DNA from: Paraniabella defluvii
GTDB lineage: Bacteria > Bacteroidota > Bacteroidia > Chitinophagales > Chitinophagaceae
Length of the DNA: 64,000 bases
Direction: 5' to 3'
NCBI GenBank assembly: GCA_019316985.1
Contig: CP079215.1
Coordinates: forward strand, 5,456,001-5,520,000
Shown one piece after another: positions 57,583-64,000 of the stretch. The position numbers and the translations under genes are program-made. Positions within the stretch are counted from its first letter, which is position 1. Every line of letters begins with the position of its first letter. The notes below the pieces were generated by a model. It was given only the letters and a program-made list of their open reading frames with translations. It was not told the origin of the DNA and made no database searches.

Positions 57583-58894
57583 TTAATTACTCACCATTCT
57601 TCCTTCGAGCAGCACGCTAAAATAGTCCGGCGCCCCTACCTGTCCACCTTTAAAATTCACTTCCAGGCCATCAATAGCCGGATTGGCTGAATAAACTTTG
57701 CATAAAGGTGCTCCTGCAACTAAGGGAGCGATCATTTCTACTGCTTCAATCTGCATGGCTCTTGCTGCATAACTACTGGTATCACCCCGCAATAACCACT
57801 CTTTTGATGCTACAGTTCTCTACCGCTTGCCTGGCAATTTCACCTAAGGCGGTTCCTAATTTTTGTGCCGATAAATTGCCTCCATCTTTGGTTCCTGTAT
57901 GCACCAGCACATTTTTCTGATTGTTCAATAAATCATTGATGCCTTGCTTAACAGAATCGGGAACACCTTGATCACAGATGGTGGCGGCATCCAACACTAT
58001 TTCTTCAAACCCGTTTTCTTTGGCCCATTGTATCTGGCCGGCTGTAACAGGAGAACAGCTTCCTGAAACTACCAATAAAGGTTCCGCCTTACCCGGATCA
58101 GACCAATTAACAGCGGCTTTCCTGTTTTCGGTTTTATTCCATACAGTTCCCAATGCTACTTCCACGGCAGAAGAACCTATACAAAACAATGGCATATGAT
58201 CGCTAGCCTGTGCATCCAGCCATACTCCTATTTTCTCTAACTGCTTTTCTTCAGCCGCATCTAATAAAACTGCCTCTTCATCCTTTATTGCTTTACTCCA
58301 TGCATCTACCGGTTGCTGCATTTGCACCATATCTATTAATGCAAGGCGTTTACGGGTCTGCTTTTGAATATGCAGGCGGAGATCACTTTCGTCAGCCGGT
58401 GTTACGGGATGTTGGGTCATAGAAGGATGCCGGTCCAACCGATAGATGGCACCATTGCTGCCTATCCCCATTCTCGCAAACAGGTTTCCAAAAACACAGT
58501 ATCGTCCCAGGGAAGGCGTTCCACCTAAAATGGGTATCCACTTACTTCTAAAAACAGCGGCTCCCACATCCAGCACCCGACCTATGCTCCCTGTTGAAGG
58601 CGAAGAATCAAATGTGGAACAGACTTTATAATGTATGTGCCTGGGATTAAACCCCATTAGCTTATTGAACGCATCGGTTAATACCTGCTCCATTTCGTCC
58701 GGCGGCAGCGACCTTGTTTTTCCAGCTATACCAATAACGTTAATGCCCGGGAAGCGGGTTAATACAGATGCATCCGGGGTATCGATAAATAACACAGCTT
58801 TAGCTCCTGCCCTGCAGGCAAATTCAAGCGCATCGGTAGAACCGGTGAAGTCATCGCCGTAGAATGCCAGTTGTATTTGAGGTTGAGCCGACAT
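57583..58894 (-). CDS. oiaK: Four-carbon acid sugar kinase family (DUF1537), OiaK-like
   Basis: About 437 residues. It starts MSAQPQIQLAFYGDDFTGS, the DDxTG signature of the DUF1537 N-terminal domain. HYKVCSTFDSSPSTGSIGRV and the C-terminal ATP-binding domain (LVVSGSCSPVTAGQIQWA; VLVHTGTKDGG; IAGGDTSSYAAR) follow. One break near 57795. Characterised members phosphorylate threonate-type acids or 3-oxo-isoapionate. The RuBisCO-like gene ends one base before this ATG, which favours the isoapionate kinase assignment. Confidence 0.75.
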
Positions 58895-58895
58895 A

Positions 58896-60135
58896 TTATT
58901 GTTTACCAAATTTCTCAACACTTTTGCAAATTCAGGGTAGGTAGCGGCTGCATCTTTCAATGTCAGTCCCTCCACCGCGGCGGTCCAGGCTTGTTGCAAA
59001 GCTGCTACCCCGCAGCGGCGCCCATGGGATGCGCCATAATACCTCCACCGGCCATATATAAAAGATCCTGTGTTTGTGTGCGACGCCAGGTTTCAAAAGC
59101 CTGACCACCCCATTGCCCCGAAGAGACAACGGGAATAACGTTTTTTTGATCGAATAATGGGGTCAGACAAGCTTCAATAGAATTGACTACGCTATCATCC
59201 GTTTCCCAGAATTTATTCTGTATGCCGTTTACATGCAATTGATCTACACCTGCCAATCTCCATATTTTTGATAAGCCCTGAAATCAATACCCAATAAAGG
59301 ATGCCGGGTGAGCATGCCCCACCCGTTTCTGTGTGCGTGTATGGCCAACTGACGCTGATCACATATCTTTTTAACCGCACTCAGACCCACACTATTAATA
59401 CTGATCATGGCACAGGTGCCGCCATGTTTGACAATCGTTTCATAACGCGATAGCATTTCATCCATCTCCCCGCTCAGGTTAAATGCATACATTACTTTCT
59501 TCCCGGTTTTATCGGCATGGGCGTTGATCACTTTCATAATACCGGCTACCCTGTCTTCAAAACGCGAATTGGCCGAAAAGATAATAGCTCGTCATCTTTT
59601 ATAAAATCAATACCGGCTTCAGCCAGTGTCTGCACCATAGCTGCGGTATCCTCCACAGTAAGGCCTATGGAAGGCTTGATGATGGTACCAATCAAAGGTC
59701 TTTCAGCTACCCCGGTTAATAGCCTGCAACCTGCGATGCCAAATTCAGGCCCCTTAAACTGCCGCCCGAAAGAAGCGGGCAATTCAATATCCATCAATTT
59801 CAAACCGGTAAACTGCGTGATCTCATACAGGTTGCCTTGCAGCGTAGATACCATGACGGGCAGGTTATAACCCAAATTTTCAATGCTCCAGGATACCCTG
59901 ACCTTTGCCCTGTGATATTTTCCTGTACTGCTAATGGCACCGGGAATAGCCGGTTGATCAACCGTTTCCAATAACACCACTTCCTCTACCCTGGCTGCAA
60001 AGCGTTGCTTCAGCTCTTCTGTTTCCCCGGCACCGCAACAAAAGTTCCCGACGACTGCTCACCCGCCAATACAGCTGCGGCCTTCTCCGGATCGTAAGGT
60101 GTTTCTATATAATAAGTACCAAAAATTCTTTCCAT
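58896..60135 (-). CDS. oiaX: RuBisCO-like protein (form IV), OiaX-like
   Basis: About 413 residues. N-terminus MERIFGTYYIETPYDPEKAA; then RPLIGTIIKPSIGLTVEDTA, GIDFIKDDELLSFSANSRFE (the KDDE block), IHAHRNGWGMLTRHPLLGID, HVNGIQNKFWETDDSV and IMAHPMGAAAGVAALQQAW. Loop 6 reads VVSSGQWGGQ and lacks the catalytic lysine of true RuBisCO, so it is not carboxylating. With the adjacent DUF1537 kinase, the best-fitting role is the 3-oxo-isoapionate-4-phosphate step of D-apiose catabolism. Breaks lie near 59985, 59560, 59260, 59005 and 58915. Confidence 0.78.
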
Positions 60136-60182
60136 AATTGTCTGTAATAGCAAGTAATAAACTTATAAATCTATTCAATAAG

Positions 60183-62193
60183 TTATCGAACCAAAGGCAT
60201 CCATACACTCATATCCGTTTCACCGCGATTTGCCCATGCATAGTAAGGGATTAATTTAATGTTTACCGGTGTTTGTTTTTTGCTGACTTCTTTATAAAGG
60301 GTTCTCGTCCAGTCACCGGTGTTCAACAGCCTGGCTTCACCGGCAAGGGCCATCATATTGCCATTGGCAATAGTTGTCGGTACCGGCTTCAGTTGTATAT
60401 TGTATGGTACCGCTATATTGAAAACTTTTAGCGATGGCATATCAGGAGATTCAATACAATAAACGACAGGCCCTCTTTTTACAGCCACCTGGTTACGCGT
60501 CTCTTCTACCATTGGGTTAGATTCGATCAAAGTAGCCGGCATGTCCAATACCAGTTCGATTTGATCTCCTTTTTCCATTTTTGATTTAAAGTAAAGTATT
60601 GTCCGCCATTGATAGCACCGTTAACCAGCTTGCCGTTTACTTTTACTGAAGCTTTGTTGCACCAGCCCGGAATGCGCAGATGAACGGGTAAAGTTGTAGC
60701 GGGAGCTTCCGTTATCAATAGCGATACAGCACCGTCCCAGGGATAATTGCTCACCTGTTGTAGTGCCAGTTTACTGCCATCGGTTAATACGGTTTGCAGG
60801 TTATTTCCACCATACATGTTAATATACAAACCATCTTTACCGGTGCTGTACATATAATTGCTGATCTGTGCAATCGTACGTACTACGTTCGGGGACAACA
60901 ATTCGACTTGCTGATATAAGGTACGCGGCCGCCCTCCCAACGAAGATGGTAGGGATAATTCACAGTATGCGCCAACGGATTGGTATAAAAGAATTTAGTA
61001 CCATCCATGCTGATCCCGCTTAACACGCTATTGTATAAAGCCAGTTCAACAATATCAAAATACTTCTCTTCGCCGGTTAATAAGAACATGCGATAGTTCC
61101 ACAGCACATTACCGATATTGGCGCAGGTTTCATTATGTGCGCTGAAATTAGGCAACTGGTAATCGCGGCCATAAGACTGGTGTACTTTCTGAACGGTATC
61201 AGGTATATAAGACGTACCATCTACTGAAACGCCATCGTACAATGCCCCACAGGCGCCGGTTACATACATTTTAGTATGGATCACATTATTCCATAAGGTA
61301 TCCAATGTGGTCAGTAAAGTTTTATCGCCTTCTTCAGCATACAGGTCTGCCACACCTGCCATCAGGTAGTTGGCTCTTACGGCGTGTCCCACAATTCTTT
61401 TCATATCTCTGAAAGGAGCACGGTCACTATTGTCATCGGTACCTTCCACTGTTCCCCTGATATCGATCAGCTTATTCAGCAAGTCGAGGTATTTCTTTTC
61501 CCTGGTAGTGCGGTACATTTCAGCCAATCCCATGTAGTGTGAAGGACAGATGGCGTTGCGTGCCTGTTCGGGCGTAGCTTTATTATAAAAGACAATCAGG
61601 AAGTCTGACGCTTTTTTAGCAATATCCAATAAATTGGTCTTTCCTGTAGCCCGGTAATGTACACAACCAGCGGTCATCAGGTGACCAAAATTATAGGCTT
61701 CGAAGCTCAGCTTATCGTCGAACATTTTTGCTCGCCGGTTTTCTTCTGTTCTATAATATTTTTGTATAGATATACCCGTCAGCTCTCTGGGCTTTGCCAA
61801 TTACCGCGATGGCTTCTTCCATCCAGCCATTTAATTTTGGGTCTTTAGTAGAAGCATATAAGGATGCCACCGCCTCCAGGGTTTTATAAAAGTCTCCGTC
61901 ATGGAAAGACGGCCCCTAAAGCGACCTTCCTGTAAACCAGCTGCCACTTTAAAATTCTGGAACGAATAACAAATGGTATCGCTGGTATAGGTACGCCATA
62001 AAGTGGGCACCATCGAATTTTTCAGTACATCAAAACGCTCTGCCCAAAATCCTTTGGTCCATTGCACATCGCCTAAGCCCACACCCGACAATTTTGCATA
62101 CTTACTTTGTGCCGTGTTGACTAACGCAGTCTGCGCATTTAAAGCGATACTACAGACCACACCAGCAGCTAATAATTTCAATCCTTTTCTCAT
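60183..62193 (-). CDS. GH127 beta-L-arabinofuranosidase-type hydrolase
   Basis: About 670 residues. The signal peptide is MRKGLKLLAAGVVCSIALNA. GH127 features: VQWTKGFWAERFDVLKNSMV, HYMGLAEMYRTTREKKYLDL, VGHAVRANYLMAGVADLY, HNETCANIGNVLWN and the catalytic cysteine cluster ISKSNCCPPNVVR. It ends with beta-sandwich domains (LRIPGWCNKASVKVNG). Frame breaks lie near 61905, 61800, 60905 and 60580. In pectin systems GH127 removes L-arabinofuranose or related furanosides from side chains. The RuBisCO-like gene starts 48 bases after its stop on the same strand. Confidence 0.88.
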
Positions 62194-62459
62194 CCGTATA
62201 TTTTTAATTTGTCGTCATTTCGAACGAAGTGAGAAATCTGCTAATACAACAACGAATACATCTCATTTTTTATTTCTTCGTTTAAAAAACGCCATTCCTT
62301 ATTTTTAGTGCTAATGAGTATTTCTTTCTTTTCTCTTCTCCACTTTTTAACCTCCTTTTCGCGTTGGATGGCGGTTTCTATGAGATCTCTCGCATTCGCT
62401 CGAGATGACGATAGCATTCAACACCCTGATCTATTCTCATTACTCATTACTCATCACCC
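62194..62459. repeat. Inverted pair of short REP-like sequences
   Basis: Left copy GTCGTCATTTCGAACGAAGT-GAGAAATCT at 62212-62240; right copy in opposite orientation, GAGATCTCTCGCATTCGCTC then GAGATGACGATAGC, at 62381-62414. They enclose a T-rich stretch with no gene. This is the spacer between the GH78-like and GH127 genes of one operon. Confidence 0.55.
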
Positions 62460-64000
62460 CTACAATGCCTGATACTTTATATCATACTTCTTATCCTTCT
62501 CCAAAGTCAATTCGTATACGTTATTACCTTTACTGACGAAGCTGCCTTCTTTCGAAGACGGAGCTTTTTACTTTTCAGCACCAGCTTACCCGTACCAACA
62601 GGCGAACTAACTTTTATATTGGTAGTACTGCAGTACAGCTCAATATTACCCGCCGGTGTGGGCACTTTACCTTCCATCCATTTCAAGCCACCTAATACAG
62701 GTTCAACCGTATAAGTGCTGTAGCCAGCGCCTGTTGGCTTTACTCCTAAATAGTATTTACCCAGCAGGTAGAGCGGACTGGCGCCCCAGGCATGGCAAAG
62801 ACTTTTACCATATTTACGGCCGTACATTGCATAATGTTCGGCGCCTGATTTTTTAGGATTGTACTCTTCCCAGAATGAAGTGGCTCCCAGCTTTAACATA
62901 CCACCCCAGTAAGATTTCATTTCTTTGGTCACATAATCCTGTTCACCTAAAGCACACAAGGCCTCCATTTCATAAAACCGCATGTAAGGGGTTGTGATAG
63001 GCGGTACACTATTATTTAATAGAACCGTATTCTTAATATTTTTCTTCTGCGCATCGCTTAAGTAATCGAAGAAGATAGCAAACATATTAGCATAACGGGT
63101 TACATGGTCTGTTGGTTTACCATTTACATAACTGTGCACAATAGCCTGCTTTTGCTCGTTCCAGTATAAATCAAACAATTTCTTCTTAACATCTTTAGCC
63201 AGACCCGCATACATACCTGCATCTTCCTTTTCCTGCACCAGATCAGCCACCAACGCCATGGTTTCGAGGCTACGTGCAAATAGTAATTGCTCAAAACTAA
63301 CGGCTCCCTGCTTGCTCAGCCCTTCGGCCCAATCGATAAATACCCAATCGCCGGGCAAGCCTTCCAATAAGCCGTCTTTATTCCGCCGACCTAATACATA
63401 AGCCATCAGGGACTTCATGCGATCATAATTGTCTTTTACAAAAGCCACGTCGCCGCTGTAGAGATAATAATCGTATACACCCAGGAACCAATACAGGGTA
63501 TAATCCATAATGGTATTGATATGGCTGGTTACGGGATCTTTTCCCCTCAGTGATAAAGTTGTTCTTTTACCGTAGCATTATCATTGGTAAGGTAATAGTT
63601 CATCAAATAGCTTTGGTACGCATCACCACTCCATACCCAACGATCTCTTTTAATACCATCGATAAAAAACTCTTTAGTACTTAGGTGGAAAGTGTATTTG
63701 GCTACATCGTAAATTTTATTGATCTCCTCATCGTTACATTTAAAAGATCCTTTATCCTGCAGGTCAGCGTATTCATACAACATGGAAGCCCTATCGAAGC
63801 TGATACCTGCATCTGCAATAATATTTACGAAGCGGAACGCTTTGGACAGGTTAACTGTATAGTCTCCGCTGGTTTGATCAATATTTAATTTATCATAGGT
63901 CTCCGTATGAGCAGTATCAAGGGCTTCTTCCTGCTCTCGCCATAATAAATAGACAGCTTCCCTTACCCTTTAAATTATGAAGTTTAATATACCCGAAGGT
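62460..64000 (-). CDS. GH78-like alpha-L-rhamnosidase, C-terminal part (partial)
   Basis: The gene continues past the right edge. Visible order: IKLHNLKGKG, the NVTYGESREEALDTAHT-like substrate loop, FFIDGIKRDRWVWSGDAYQS (catalytic-domain acid region), DYTLYWFLGVYDYYLYSGDV, GATSFWEEYNPKKSGAEHYA with the WEE motif, CHAWGASPLYLLGKYYLGVK and a C-terminal beta domain, ending KYDIKYQAL. Frame breaks lie near 63920, 63545 and 62568. It has the (alpha/alpha)6 pattern of GH78 and related families. It is the first visible gene of the minus-strand carbohydrate operon. Confidence 0.78.

Noticed and set aside
58896-60135. True carbon-fixing RuBisCO
   Set aside because: The loop 6 lysine region is replaced by SSGQWGG and the gene sits with a DUF1537 kinase; no phosphoribulokinase is present.

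Overview
The window looks like a chromosomal segment of a Bacteroidota bacterium, most likely Chitinophagaceae. The reasons are a SusC/SusD pair, ORF6N, DUF3606, lmo0937-type, LytS/LytTR and AI-2E genes of that lineage's type, TAnnTTTG-like -7 boxes, and many large extracytoplasmic glycoside hydrolases. The placement is by inference only. A dominant technical feature is that most genes longer than about 600 bp are broken by single-base frameshifts. Almost all fall in homopolymer runs, and family-typical protein continues across each break in another frame. I read these as sequence errors, not pseudogenes, so gene spans below are given end to end across the breaks.

Layout: 1-1508 holds the 3' end of a MocR-like aminotransferase and a Gfo/Idh/MocA oxidoreductase. 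1871-9523 is a polysaccharide utilisation operon on the minus strand (IPT/NHL protein, SusC, SusD, DUF1735-type lipoprotein) ending in a hairpin terminator. 9977-13028 holds TfoX, a rhomboid protease and an unknown gene. 13.2-25 kb is an accessory zone: ORF6N, an SMI1/KNR4 (SUKH) protein, a YidD-like gene, and a MazG gene coupled to a large GIY-YIG / DUF2075 helicase / S24 (LexA-like) fusion. It also carries an XRE plus coiled-coil pair, an S41 protease and several copies of a composite hairpin repeat. 24.6-34.7 kb holds a fatty acid hydroxylase, AdhP, a universal stress protein, a second Gfo/Idh/MocA enzyme, a TPR-Arr fusion, DNA ligase D and DUF3606. 35-44 kb is more conserved housekeeping and regulation: LytS/LytTR, CPBP protease, tRNA-Cys, nucleoside phosphorylase, DapF, NUDIX, AI-2E permease, an EEP phosphatase, DeoR and AraC regulators.

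44-64 kb is a second carbohydrate locus. Plus-strand genes (sialate O-acetylesterase, DUF5703 hydrolase) converge on a long minus-strand operon: GH78-like rhamnosidase, GH127, RuBisCO-like protein, DUF1537 kinase, Asp/Glu racemase, BASS transporter, GH2 and GH106. The enzyme set suggests a complex pectin such as rhamnogalacturonan II. The RuBisCO-like protein plus DUF1537 kinase suggests catabolism of its apiose through 3-oxo-isoapionate.

The most unusual items are the MazG plus GIY-YIG/helicase/S24 locus, flanked by two near-identical 14-bp palindromes, and a tandem array of in-frame copies of the GH106 C-terminus, each preceded by the same 20-bp hairpin.
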